Positions 50,818-59,063 of a stretch of 64,000 bases of DNA are shown here, one piece after another. Origin of the DNA: Streptomyces diacarni (GTDB lineage Bacteria; Actinomycetota; Actinomycetes; Streptomycetales; Streptomycetaceae); NCBI RefSeq assembly GCF_003323715.1, contig NZ_QOIN01000034.1, positions 1 to 64,000 of the forward strand. Direction: 5' to 3'. How positions within the stretch are numbered: position 1 is the first letter of the stretch; each line of letters begins with the position of its first letter. The notes under the pieces are model-generated. The model saw nothing but the letters and a program-made list of their open reading frames with translations. It made no database searches and was not told the origin of the DNA. Position numbers and translations under genes: made by a program.

Positions 50818-51375
50818 ATGACCGTCACCCACCTGGCCCGCCGACCGACAGCGTGCGCCACCGCTGTCGTCGCTGCGCTGCTCGCTCTCTCCGGCTGTGC
50901 CGGTGGGAGGGACTACGCCGTGCCGAAGGAGATCTGCGGGGTGCGGATGTCCGAGGACGTGGTGGAGCCACTGCTGCCGGACGGGGACGAGGTGGAGCAG
51001 GAGCGGGAGAGGCGTCCTTTCCGGGACCGCCATTTCGTGAACTGTGACGTCGACGTGGACGGCAAGGGCGCGCTGTACGTGAAGGTGTCCGAGTCGCACC
51101 ATCTGCCGAAGCTTAGGCGGGGCAAGGACAATCCCGAGCACAATGACGACGTGGAGGAGATCGAGGACCTGCCCTTCTCCGGTTGGGCGACGGTCAGCGA
51201 CGACACGGTCTCGGCGGCCGCGGAGTGCGGGGGAGAGGCCGAGGCACTCGTCTTCCATTTCCCGTTCCAGACGGACAACCCCGAGGACTTGAAGGAGCGC
51301 CGCGCGGCCGGGGCCCGGTTCATCAAGGAATTCGTTCCGGGAGAGCGGAAGAAGGAGGGCTGCACCGCGCGGTGA
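50818..51375 (+). CDS. lipoprotein, second of a tandem paralogous pair
   Basis: The 185-residue protein is read from ATG 50818 (GTG 50803 is an in-frame alternative; neither has a strong ribosome site, so coupling to the upstream gene is likely). The lipobox is LLALSGC. The mature start GGRDYAVPKEICGVRMSEDV and the end FIKEFVPGERKKEGCTAR match the preceding lipoprotein. VEPLLPDG is also shared. The middle has diverged and is more acidic. The pair is a tandem duplication. Conserved Cys positions suggest the same fold. Confidence 0.75.
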   Translation: MTVTHLARRPTACATAVVAALLALSGCAGGRDYAVPKEICGVRMSEDVVEPLLPDGDEVEQERERRPFRDRHFVNCDVDVDGKGALYVKVSESHHLPKLRRGKDNPEHNDDVEEIEDLPFSGWATVSDDTVSAAAECGGEAEALVFHFPFQTDNPEDLKERRAAGARFIKEFVPGERKKEGCTAR

Positions 51376-51403
51376 GCGGGCAGCCCTCCCGTGAGGGCGG
51401 GAT

Positions 51404-52078
51404 TCAGGCGGACAGGGGGAAGCGGGTGCTGAGTTCGCGGAAGACGGCCACGTTGAGGGTGAAGGCGTGCTTGCACTCGTCGACGATGCGGTGCTGTTCC
51501 AGTTCGTCGCAGGGCAGCGCGTCCAGCAGCGCGCGGTACGCGCGTTTGAACGCGGCGGGGTTGTCGAGCGCGTCGAAGACGTAGAAGCGGACGCCGTCGC
51601 CCTTGTGTGCGAAGCCCCAGGTTTTCTCGGCGGTGGCGCGGACGACCTGGCCGCCGGAGAGGTCGCCGAGGTAGCGGGTGTAGTGGTGGGCGACGTAGCC
51701 GCCGGGCCACTCGCGGGCGACCTGGGCGATGCGGTCGGCGTAGGCGGCGGTGGCCGGGAGGGGCGAGATGGTCCGGCGCCAGGCCGTGTCGTCTCCGTGC
51801 AGGTGTGACAGGTCGCGTTCCAGCGCGGGCAGCCGGCGGAGTTCGTCGCGGAGGAAGGGTCCGGCCACCGGGTCGTCGGCCAGCGCCGGCGCTGCGGCTT
51901 CCAGTGCGCGGTAGATGAACCAGAGCTGTTCGGTGTAGCGGGTGTACGCGGCCACGCCCAGCCCGCCGCCGAGCATGTCGCTCATGAAGGTCGAGGTGTT
52001 GGCCTCGGTGTGCAGTTCCTGCGAGGCGGTGCGGATGAGGGTGGAGAAGTCCGTCGCGGGCGAGGGGGCGGAGGTCAC
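51404..52078 (-). CDS. hmuO: biliverdin-producing heme oxygenase
   Basis: The 224-residue protein starts at GTG 52078, six bases after GGGAG. It has the proximal haem His in TASQELHTEANTSTFMSDML (near residue 23), YVAHHYTRYLGDLSGGQVVR (distal helix with GDLSGGQ), and FYVFDALDNPAAFKRAYRAL. Heme oxygenase opens haem to biliverdin, CO and iron. A perfect iron-box palindrome at 52140-52157 lies 62 bases upstream, so the gene should be repressed by DmdR/IdeR when iron is plentiful. It stands alone on its strand. Confidence 0.92.
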   Translation of the reverse strand: MTSAPSPATDFSTLIRTASQELHTEANTSTFMSDMLGGGLGVAAYTRYTEQLWFIYRALEAAAPALADDPVAGPFLRDELRRLPALERDLSHLHGDDTAWRRTISPLPATAAYADRIAQVAREWPGGYVAHHYTRYLGDLSGGQVVRATAEKTWGFAHKGDGVRFYVFDALDNPAAFKRAYRALLDALPCDELEQHRIVDECKHAFTLNVAVFRELSTRFPLSA

Positions 52079-52139
52079 AGCTGGCTCCCGTGGGTGGACG
52101 GCGTCGGGCGTGGGTGCGCCGACAGGGAGCGATCCTGCT

Positions 52140-52157
52140 ACTTAGGCTTACCTAAGT
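52140..52157. promoter_or_regulatory. DmdR/IdeR iron box
   Basis: ACTTAGGCTTACCTAAGT is a near-perfect 18-bp palindrome (7-bp arms, CTTA centre) matching the actinobacterial iron-box core TTAGG-N4-CCTAA. It lies 62 bases upstream of the heme oxygenase start, in promoter position. Confidence 0.88.
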
Positions 52158-52263
52158 CAAGCAGTTGCCGACACCCTGTCGGGAAACCCGTACCCCGCTG
52201 TCCACCCGGGAATGCGCCGGGGCGCGCCCTGCGGGAGCGCGCCGGGGTGCGCCGGGGTGCGCC

Positions 52264-53121
52264 CTACGGAAGCGTCAGGATGTCCGCGCCCGTCTCCGTG
52301 ACGACCAGCGTGTGTTCGAACTGCGCGGTGCGCCTGCGGTCCTTGGTGACGACCGTCCAGCCGTCCTCCCACATGTCCCACTCGTGGGTGCCCAGCGTCA
52401 GCATCGGCTCGATGGTGAAGGTCATGCCGGGGCGGATGACCGTCGTCGCGCGGGGGTCGTCGTAGTGCGGGACGATCAGCCCCGAGTGGAAGGAGCTGTT
52501 GATGCCGTGCCCGGTGAAGTCGCGGACGACGCCGTAGCCGAAGCGCTTGGCGTAGGACTCGATCACGCGGCCGATGATGTTGAGCTGGCGGCCCGGTTTG
52601 ACGGCCTTGATCGCGCGGTTCAGCGACTCCCGCGTCCGCTCGACCAGCGCGCGGGACTCTTCGTCGACCTCGCCGCACAGGTAGGTGGCGTTGTTGTCGC
52701 CGTGGACGCCGTCCAGGTAGGCGGTCACGTCGAGGTTCACGATGTCGCCGTCGCGCAGCACCGTGGAGTCGGGGATGCCGTGGCAGATCACCTCGTTGAC
52801 CGAGGTGCACAGCGACTTGGGGAAGGAGCGGTAGCCCAGCGTGGAGGGGTAGGCGCCGTGGTCGATCATGTACGCGTGCGCCACCTCGTCCAGTTTGTCG
52901 GTGGTGACGCCGGGTGCGATGTGCTTGGCGGCCTCTTCCATGGCGCGCGCCGCGATCCGTCCGGCGACGCGCATCTTCTCGACCGTCTCGGCGTCCTGCA
53001 CGTGGGGCCCGTCGTACGGGGCGGGCGCGGGTTTGCCGACGTACTCGGGGCGCGGGATCGAGGTGGGGACGCCCCGGGGTGGGGAGAGCGTGCCGGGGAC
53101 GAGGAGTGACTGGCCAGACAT
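52264..53121 (-). CDS. map: type I methionine aminopeptidase
   Basis: The 285-residue protein starts at ATG 53121. It covers the pita-bread fold with metal ligands in [20 protein letters not shown] (two Asp), [11 protein letters not shown] (His), [11 protein letters not shown] (Glu) and [10 protein letters not shown] (Glu). The N-terminal 40 residues ([20 protein letters not shown]) include the SH3-ligand-like PxRxVP segment of actinobacterial MetAP1c. The enzyme removes the initiator Met from new proteins. Streptomyces usually has more than one map gene. Confidence 0.95.
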   Translation of the reverse strand: MSGQSLLVPGTLSPPRGVPTSIPRPEYVGKPAPAPYDGPHVQDAETVEKMRVAGRIAARAMEEAAKHIAPGVTTDKLDEVAHAYMIDHGAYPSTLGYRSFPKSLCTSVNEVICHGIPDSTVLRDGDIVNLDVTAYLDGVHGDNNATYLCGEVDEESRALVERTRESLNRAIKAVKPGRQLNIIGRVIESYAKRFGYGVVRDFTGHGINSSFHSGLIVPHYDDPRATTVIRPGMTFTIEPMLTLGTHEWDMWEDGWTVVTKDRRRTAQFEHTLVVTETGADILTLP

Positions 53122-53184
53122 GTCCGCGAGTCTAATCGGGCCTGTCCACTGAGATCAGGCCCTCCCGTGCGCGACGATGGACCC

Positions 53185-53418
53185 ATGGCTTTGTTCAAGC
53201 GCAAGACGGTCGGCAGGCCCGGTGAGTGGTTCTTCAACGTCGACAGCGGGACGGTGGAGGAGGGGCCGCAGTCCCCGGGCAAGAACCGGATGGGCCCCTA
53301 CGCCAGCCGCGAGGAGGCGGAACGCGCGCTGGAGACGGCGCGGGAGCGTACCTCCGAGTGGGAGCAGGACCCGCGCTGGCACGAGCGCGGCCGGGGCTCC
53401 GACGAGGACGCGGGGTAG
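53185..53418 (+). CDS. small conserved SPOR-like protein
   Basis: The 77-residue protein starts at ATG 53185 (MALFKRKTVGRPGEWFFNVD). It reads TVEEGPQSPGKNRMGPYASR followed by EEAERALETARERTSEWEQD. The GPYASREEAERAL segment resembles the SPOR-domain core (GPF-x-EAxxAL) that binds denuded glycan strands, but the domain is too short to be complete. It lacks a signal peptide. Similar short proteins follow map in Streptomyces genomes. A terminator follows at 53438. Confidence 0.75.
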   Translation: MALFKRKTVGRPGEWFFNVDSGTVEEGPQSPGKNRMGPYASREEAERALETARERTSEWEQDPRWHERGRGSDEDAG

Positions 53419-53437
53419 GCGACGGCCGACCCCGCAG

Positions 53438-53473
53438 GCCCCCTCATGTGCGCTTTGGCTCACGTGAGGGGGC
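53438..53473 (+). terminator. terminator after SPOR-like gene
   Basis: GCCCCCTCATGTG (53438-53450) pairs with CACGTGAGGGGGC (53461-53473) with one wobble, around a 10-base loop, followed by TCTGTT. It lies 20 bases beyond the stop codon. Confidence 0.8.
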
Positions 53474-53879
53474 TCTGTTGTGCGGGCTTTGTGGAGGAGT
53501 CCGCCACTTTTCCGCGCGCTGTCCGCGCCGCCTGTGCCATCGCCAGGTAATCCCTCAACTTATGGCCACAAGCTCTGTCATGACCTACTAGGGGCGTTTT
53601 GCCCGGTTTCTGTGGTCTTCGTGTCGCGAATCACACCGGCACTTCCCCGAGTGGCGCCACGGAGCGCCTCCGGGCGTCAAGGGCCCTACGTGCAGGGCCA
53701 TTTCGAAGAAATCGGTGCACGACCCCATTTCACGCTGAGAAAATGATCCACAGCGCAGCGTGGAGAAATTCGTTGATCAATTACTAGGCTTTTTAGTAAT
53801 TCCCGCTGATCGTCTTGTTCAAAACGAATTCGCTGTGTTTCCGTGTCCTCGCTTCCGACAACCACGCCCGTCGGGAGAT
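53474..53879 (+). promoter_or_regulatory. long promoter region of the riboswitch gene, with AT-rich dyad
   Basis: No gene is visible in about 400 bp ahead of the c-di-AMP riboswitch. The segment 53740-53840 is strikingly AT-rich for this genome. It contains a perfect 8-bp inverted repeat, AATTACTA (53779-53786) and TAGTAATT (53794-53801), with a 7-base loop. The transcription start of the riboswitch RNA should lie near its 3' edge. Long regulated promoter regions are known for Streptomyces cell-wall lytic genes. Confidence 0.5.
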
Positions 53880-54078
53880 CCACTACCGGGGCGCCGAATC
53901 CTGCCGCCCGGCCGGTGGAATGCTCACCAGACCCTTTTCGGCAGGAGCGGGGGACCCAGGTAAGTGCCGTGCCGCACACCGCGGCCCGGCTTGGGGTGAA
54001 GTCAGCTCCGCGTACTCGGTGCGCGGAAATGGCCGGGCAACTCCAGCCCGAATCCGACAGCTCACCTCGCAGGCGCCA
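53880..54078 (+). ncRNA. c-di-AMP riboswitch (ydaO/yuaA type)
   Basis: The leader of the LysM gene contains the conserved ydaO blocks in order: GGGGCGCCGAATCC near 53888, GCGGGGGACCCAGG near 53947, GGCTTGGGGTGAAG near 53988, GCCGGGCAACTCC near 54031, and CCCGAATCCGACAGCTCACC with TCGCAGGCG up to about 54075. These form the two-fold pseudosymmetric c-di-AMP pockets. The RNA ends about 18 bases before the start codon. In Streptomyces this riboswitch shuts off cell-wall hydrolase genes when c-di-AMP is high. Ends are approximate to about 10 bases. Confidence 0.92.
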
Positions 54079-54093
54079 GGAGAGGACACTCCC

Positions 54094-54882
54094 ATGTTCC
54101 GTGACCTTCATGGCCGCGTGCGTCACACCTTCCACACCCGTCGCCTTTCCCGGATTTCTCTCGTGCTCGCCGCGAGCGGTGCGGGAATTGCGGCTCCGCT
54201 GCTGACAGCGGGCAGCGCCAGTGCCGCGCCGGCTCCGGCCGCCGCGCACGCCCAGGCGCCTTCCGCCGCGACCCAGCAGGTGAAGAGCGAGCAGCAGTCC
54301 GAGGCCTCGCAGGAGTACACCGTCGCGGGCGGCGACACCCTGTACCGGATCGCCACCAGCCACGACGTCGAGGGCGGCTGGAAGGCCGTCTACGACGCCA
54401 ACCGGCAGACCATCGGCGACGACCCGAACCTGATCCGCCCCGGCCAGGAGCTGAGCCTGTCCGCGTCCGCCGACGCGAAGCAGGACGAGAGCGGGGGCGA
54501 GGAGACGCAGGGCGCCGGCCAGACCGCCGCCCAGCCCTCCGGTGAGGTCCACACGACCCAGTCGGACAACCTGGACGGCTGGATCAACGAGGCGCTGGGT
54601 GTCATGAAGCAGCACGGCATCCCGGGCACCTACGAGGGCATTCACCGCAACATCATGCGGGAGTCCGGCGGCAACCCGGACATCGCCAACAACTGGGACA
54701 TCAACGCCCAGAACGGCACGCCGTCGATCGGCCTGCTCCAGGTCATCCAGCCCACGTTCGACGCCTACCACGTCGAGGGCACCGCCAACGACCTGCGCGA
54801 CCCGGTCGCCAACATCGTCGCCGCGTGCAACTACGCGGCCGACCAGTACGGTTCCATCGACAACGTCAACGGCCCGTACTGA
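54094..54882 (+). CDS. secreted LysM/transglycosylase cell-wall hydrolase
   Basis: The 262-residue protein starts at ATG 54094. A signal peptide ends about residue 45 (GSASAAPAPA). A LysM domain lies at about 75-120 (YTVAGGDTLYRIATSHDVEG, NLIRPGQELSL). An Ala/Gln-rich linker leads to a soluble lytic transglycosylase domain at about 160-262: HRNIMRESGGNPDIANNWDI (catalytic Glu in MRESGG), NGTPSIGLLQVIQPTFDAYH and DPVANIVAACNYAADQYGSI. Rpf/Swl-like hydrolases of this layout act in spore germination and growth. The c-di-AMP riboswitch directly precedes it. Confidence 0.93.
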   Translation: MFRDLHGRVRHTFHTRRLSRISLVLAASGAGIAAPLLTAGSASAAPAPAAAHAQAPSAATQQVKSEQQSEASQEYTVAGGDTLYRIATSHDVEGGWKAVYDANRQTIGDDPNLIRPGQELSLSASADAKQDESGGEETQGAGQTAAQPSGEVHTTQSDNLDGWINEALGVMKQHGIPGTYEGIHRNIMRESGGNPDIANNWDINAQNGTPSIGLLQVIQPTFDAYHVEGTANDLRDPVANIVAACNYAADQYGSIDNVNGPY

Positions 54883-54949
54883 GCCGCACCGAGCCGCACT
54901 GAGCCGTACCGACCGTACTGATCCCCGCTGATCCGTACGGCCCCGTACC

Positions 54950-54990
54950 CCGACTGCCCGCCATCTTCCCCCGGGGTGGCGGGCAGTCGG
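54950..54990 (+). terminator. terminator after cell-wall hydrolase gene
   Basis: CCGACTGCCCGCCA (54950-54963) pairs perfectly with TGGCGGGCAGTCGG (54977-54990) around a 13-base loop. It lies between this gene and the convergent DUF2264 gene and probably serves both. Confidence 0.8.
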
Positions 54991-55015
54991 CATGCCGGCT
55001 GCGGGCCGGGGCCGG

Positions 55016-56950
55016 TCACGTGGCCTCGGCCGCCGTCTGAGCGGCCTCGGCCGCCGGTGGGTCGAATCCGATCCTGATCCTGGCCGGGACGGCCCTGTCC
55101 GCCTCGGTCCCCCACCTGATCGTCACCGTGGTGCCCGCGACCGAGACCTCGGGCGCCGGGGTCTCGGCGGTGCCTACGCCCAGCGACACGAGCGCCACAC
55201 ACACCCGGGCGCCCGTCACCTCGCCCTCCAGTGCCGGGACCCGCACCCAGCGCGCGTACGCCGTGCCGTGCGGAGCGGGCAGCGGCTCCACCGTCTCCAG
55301 CCCGTACGCGGGCCGCAGCGCCGAGGCGACCTCGTCCCCGGCCGCCCAGCCCGTCAGCCGCAGGCGCGTACCGGCGGGGGCGCCCAGGACGCGGTGTGCC
55401 CGCACCTCCCAGCTGCCGCGTACCACCGTCACGCTCTCCACCCGCAGCCCCGGCACCCGGGGCACGTCCGCGGGGAAGGCGGGGCGGTGCCAGGACGCCG
55501 CCCAGCCCCAGCCGCCGTCCGCCGCCGAGCCCGCCCCCAGCGGATGGATGCGTCTGCGGGCGCTCCACCGCCCGGGCCTGGAGGGGAGGGCGAGCGCCAG
55601 GTGGTTGTCGGGCGGGTTGTCGCGCGCGGTCGGCCCGGTCCTGGTCGAGTACGCGAACCGCGCGTAGAGCGGATCCTCCCGCTCGTGCGCCTCCCCCTCG
55701 TCCGGGTGCACGTTGTCGCTGCCGTGGTTGTGCAGCCGCACGAGTCCGTCGCCGCCGGTCGACTGGATGAGGAAGCCCGGCGCCGCCACCGCCAGCGCGC
55801 GGTCGGGGCCCTCGCTCGGCGCGGCCTCCTCGACGGCCGTCCACAGCGGGTCCTCGGGCGGTACCAGCAGCGCGACGAAGCACTTCGACGCCCAGTAGGG
55901 GGAGGCCGGGCCCGAGTAGCGCTGCACGGTGGGGGCGTGCGCGCCGTGCCAGCCGAGCGACAGCAGCCCGTCCGCGTCGAGCGCCCCCCGGTCCAGGAAG
56001 TAGCGCAGTGTTCCGCTCAGCAGGCGGCGCGAGACGCCGGGCGCCAGTGGCGTGTGACCGGTCAGCGCGCCGAGGCCGACGGCGGTCCCCGCCGCGAACC
56101 GGTAGGTGAGGGAGCGGCCGAAGTGGACAGGGGCGCCGTCGCCGCCGAACAGCAGCGCGAAGCTCGCCAGGTGCGCGCGCAGCCGTGCCCCGTACCGTGC
56201 CGCAAGGTCCTTCTCGCCCGCCAGGTGCGCGTGCAGCAGGGGGTACAGGTGCAGGGCCCAGCCGTTGTAGTGGTCGAAGGCGCGCCCGTCGCCGTCGGCG
56301 TACCACCCCTCGCCCCGCCACCAGCCCTCCAGCAGTTCCAGCCCCCGCTCGGTCGCCGTCCGCGTCTCGGCGTCCCCGCGCCCGGCCGCGTCGAGGAACC
56401 CGGCCACCGACAGCGGGAAGAGGTACCAGTTGTTCGGCGCGGGGGAGCGCCGCAGCGCGCCCCGCAGCCAGGCCTCGGTGCTTTCCCGTACGGGTTCCTC
56501 CAGCCGGTCCCACAGCCACGGTTTGGTCAGCCGCAGCGCCAGTGCCACCGACGCCGCCTCCACCATCGGCTGCCCGGCGACCGTGTGGTCCAGCACCTCG
56601 GGCCACGACTCGGCGTCCGCGCGCCCCGGGGTGCGGGTCCCGGCGCGCAACCCGTCGGCGTACCGCTCCAGCAGGTTCGCCGGGTCGCGGCCACCCGCGC
56701 CCGCGACGCGGAACGCGGCTGCCAGGAACGTGCGCGCGTACCCTTCGAGACCGTCCGAACGCGTCCCCGACACGGAGGCGCGCCCCGGCAGGTGGAGCAG
56801 CGCGCCGCGCGGTGTGGCCCACTGCCGGGCGGCCCGCAGCAGGGCGTCTGCCACCGCTTCCCAGTGGGCGCGGGTGTAGCCGGTGTACGGGCTCAGCGCA
56901 CGGTCGTGTGCCGGCATGGTCAGCGGCTGCGTGCGGCCCGCCCCGCTCAC
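55016..56950 (-). CDS. DUF2264-domain protein (probable glycoside hydrolase)
   Basis: The 644-residue protein starts at GTG 56950, overlapping the stop of the upstream dehydrogenase gene. The N-terminal 370 residues have the alpha/alpha-toroid features of DUF2264: FLAAAFRVAGAGGRDPANLL, WPEVLDHTVAGQPMVEAASV, PNNWYLFPLSVAGFLDAAGR, and HYNGWALHLYPLLHAHLAG. SLGWHGAHAPTVQRYSGPAS and PYWASKCFVALLVPPEDPLW follow, then a beta-rich C-terminus. DUF2264 proteins are related to glycoside hydrolases (CAZy GH154, as I recall). The gene is last in an operon with a sugar importer and probably acts on the imported oligosaccharide. No signal peptide is seen, so it should be cytoplasmic. Confidence 0.85.
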   Translation of the reverse strand: MSGAGRTQPLTMPAHDRALSPYTGYTRAHWEAVADALLRAARQWATPRGALLHLPGRASVSGTRSDGLEGYARTFLAAAFRVAGAGGRDPANLLERYADGLRAGTRTPGRADAESWPEVLDHTVAGQPMVEAASVALALRLTKPWLWDRLEEPVRESTEAWLRGALRRSPAPNNWYLFPLSVAGFLDAAGRGDAETRTATERGLELLEGWWRGEGWYADGDGRAFDHYNGWALHLYPLLHAHLAGEKDLAARYGARLRAHLASFALLFGGDGAPVHFGRSLTYRFAAGTAVGLGALTGHTPLAPGVSRRLLSGTLRYFLDRGALDADGLLSLGWHGAHAPTVQRYSGPASPYWASKCFVALLVPPEDPLWTAVEEAAPSEGPDRALAVAAPGFLIQSTGGDGLVRLHNHGSDNVHPDEGEAHEREDPLYARFAYSTRTGPTARDNPPDNHLALALPSRPGRWSARRRIHPLGAGSAADGGWGWAASWHRPAFPADVPRVPGLRVESVTVVRGSWEVRAHRVLGAPAGTRLRLTGWAAGDEVASALRPAYGLETVEPLPAPHGTAYARWVRVPALEGEVTGARVCVALVSLGVGTAETPAPEVSVAGTTVTIRWGTEADRAVPARIRIGFDPPAAEAAQTAAEAT

Positions 56951-58065
56951 GCCAGCAACTCCCGCTGCTCGGGCGGCACCGCGTGGGCGAAGCCCTCGCC
57001 GGCCGCCCAGCGGTGCACCTCCCGGACGGCCGACTCGGCCAGCCGGTCGAGTTCGTTGCCCTGCGAGCCGGCCAGGTGCGGGGTGAGCAGCACGTTCTCG
57101 CACTCCCACAGCGGATGTCCCGCGGGCAGCACCTCGGGCTCCGTGACGTCCAGTACCGCGTGCAGGCGGCCCGCCAGCACCTCGTCGGTCAGCGCCTCCT
57201 GGTCGATCACCGCGCCACGCGCCGTGTTGACGAGCGTCCCGCCGTCTCTGAGGAGGGCCAGCAGTTCACGGCTCACCAGGCCGCGGGTCGCCGGCAGGAG
57301 CGGGGTGTGGACACTGACCGTGTCGGCCGCGGCGAACAGGCCGGGCAGCTCCGTCTTGGTCGCGCCCAGCGCCGCCGCCTCCGCCTCGGTGACGTACGGG
57401 TCGTGGAGCAGCACCCGCAGTTCGTGCGCGCGCAGCAGCGCGAGCACCCGGCGTCCGACGAGCGACGCGCTCACGATGCCCACGGTGCGCCGGTAGTTGC
57501 CCAGCGTCGGATCGGCCGAGAGCCACTCCCGGCGGCCTCGTCGCGCGGCGTACGCGCGGGCCGTGTGCAGGACGCGCTTGTTCGCCAGCAGGATCATGGC
57601 CAGCGTGTACTCGGCGACGGGTGCGGCGTTCGCCGCGGCCGCCGAGGAGACCTCGATGCCCCGGTCCCAGCACTCCTGTGTGACGTGTCCCCTGACGCTG
57701 CCCGCCGTGTGCGCCACGGCACGCAGCCGCGGTGCGTGGGCGAGGGCCGCCGCGTCCAGGGGCGGGCAGCCCCAGCCGGTGACCAGCAGTTCGGTGGTGG
57801 CGAGGGTTTCCCTGGCCGTCGCCGTGGTGAAGTCCGTGAGGAGGGTGGGGGCCAGGTCGACGGCCTCGGCGAGGCGGCGCCTGGCCGCGGGCTTGAGTAC
57901 CGCGTCCGCGGCCTCGCGGCCCATGGCGAGGGCCGCGGCGGGTCGGGTGGCACGGCCGGGACCCGCGGTGCGGGCCCGGCCTTCGGCGGGGGCGGGCTCC
58001 GCGGTGGGGCCGGTGGCGGGTGCGGGTCCGGTGGCGCGGGCGGGGGCGGTGCCGGGGTCGGGCAT
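56947..58065 (-). CDS. D-isomer 2-hydroxyacid dehydrogenase family protein
   Basis: The 372-residue protein starts at ATG 58065 with a 45-residue Pro/Ala/Thr-rich tail. The body has AHTAGSVRGHVTQECWDRGI, SSAAAANAAPVAEYTLAMIL, the NAD-binding VGIVSASLVGRRVLALLRAH (GxxSxxxGRR in place of GxGxxG), VHTPLLPATRGLVSRELLAL, LVNTARGAVIDQEALTDEVL (catalytic Arg), DVTEPEVLPAGHPLWECENV (Glu) and LTPHLAGSQGNE (His). It should reduce or oxidise a 2-hydroxyacid, perhaps from an uronate. The NAD motif departs from the usual glycine pattern (GIVSASLVG), a point worth checking. Confidence 0.85.
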   Translation of the reverse strand: MPDPGTAPARATGPAPATGPTAEPAPAEGRARTAGPGRATRPAAALAMGREAADAVLKPAARRRLAEAVDLAPTLLTDFTTATARETLATTELLVTGWGCPPLDAAALAHAPRLRAVAHTAGSVRGHVTQECWDRGIEVSSAAAANAAPVAEYTLAMILLANKRVLHTARAYAARRGRREWLSADPTLGNYRRTVGIVSASLVGRRVLALLRAHELRVLLHDPYVTEAEAAALGATKTELPGLFAAADTVSVHTPLLPATRGLVSRELLALLRDGGTLVNTARGAVIDQEALTDEVLAGRLHAVLDVTEPEVLPAGHPLWECENVLLTPHLAGSQGNELDRLAESAVREVHRWAAGEGFAHAVPPEQRELLA

Positions 58066-58115
58066 GGGGCTCCTGGCGTCGGGTGGGTGGTCGCTTCGGT
58101 GGGCCGGGGGTGGTC

Positions 58116-59063
58116 TCACTTCACGCTGCCCGCCGTCAGCCCGGACCTCCAGTGGCGCTGGAGAAGGACGAAGGCGGCGATCAGCGGCAGGACCGCCAGG
58201 AGCGAGCCGGAGATGACGACGGGGTAGTAGTCGGGCGTCACCACGGCGGCACTGTTCCATACGTACAGTCCGAGGCTGACCGGGAACAGCTTCTGGTCGG
58301 ACAACATCACCATGGGCAGGAAGAAGTTGTTCCAGATGGCCGTGAGCTGGAACAGGAAGACCGTCACCAGTCCGGGCCCCAGCATCCGCAGGGCCACCCG
58401 GAAGTAGGAGGCCAACTCTCCCGCGCCGTCCACCCGCGCGGCCTCCAGTACCTCGTCGGGCACGTACCCCTGGCTGAAAACCCGCCCCAGGTACACGCCG
58501 AAGGGGTTGAAGAGGACGGGGATGAACACCGACCAGAAGGTGTTGACCAACCCCACCTCGGAGGCCATCAGGTACAGCGGGAGGGCCAGCACCGTGGGCG
58601 GCACCATCACGCCCGCCAGGACGAGTCCGAACAGCTTCTCCTTGCCGCGGAAGCGGTACTTGTCGAAGGCGTACCCGCAGGCGACGCTGATCATCGTGGA
58701 GACGGCCGCGCCGGCCACCGCGTACAGCAGGCTGTTGAGGTACCAGCGGCCGTAGATGCCGTCCTCCATGGCGAAGAGGGCCGCGAGGTTGTCGGCGAAG
58801 GAGAAGTCGCCGAGGGAGAGCAGATCGCTGCGGAAGAGCGCGCCGCGGTTCTTGGCGGAGGCGAGCAGCAGCCACAGGACGGGCAGCAGCGTGTAGAGGA
58901 CGGAGAGTCCGACGATCGCGTTGACGGCGACCCGGCCCAGCAGCCTGGGCCCGGCCGACGCCGCCGTGTGCGGGGCGCGCGGGGCGCGGCGCGTACGCCG
59001 GGGCCGGGACCCGCGCGAGGCGCCGGAGCCCAGCGGTGCGCGCGGGGTGGTGGGGGCGCTCAT
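58116..59063 (-). CDS. carbohydrate ABC transporter permease (MalG-type)
   Basis: The 315-residue protein starts at ATG 59063, overlapping the stop of the other permease (ATGA). After a basic 40-residue tail it has six membrane helices. The EAA loop that docks on the ATPase is EAARVDGAGELASYFRVALR with MLGPGL following (about residues 205-230). It works with the MalF-type permease and the solute-binding protein in CUT1-type sugar import. No ATPase gene is in the operon; the general MsiK-type ATPase of Streptomyces would supply energy. Confidence 0.9.
   Translation of the reverse strand: MSAPTTPRAPLGSGASRGSRPRRTRRAPRAPHTAASAGPRLLGRVAVNAIVGLSVLYTLLPVLWLLLASAKNRGALFRSDLLSLGDFSFADNLAALFAMEDGIYGRWYLNSLLYAVAGAAVSTMISVACGYAFDKYRFRGKEKLFGLVLAGVMVPPTVLALPLYLMASEVGLVNTFWSVFIPVLFNPFGVYLGRVFSQGYVPDEVLEAARVDGAGELASYFRVALRMLGPGLVTVFLFQLTAIWNNFFLPMVMLSDQKLFPVSLGLYVWNSAAVVTPDYYPVVISGSLLAVLPLIAAFVLLQRHWRSGLTAGSVK

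Noticed and set aside
54831-56822. A 663-codon minus-strand frame overlapping the DUF2264 gene
   Set aside because: Arg/Gly/Pro-rich composition with no domain. The other frame carries a complete DUF2264 protein.
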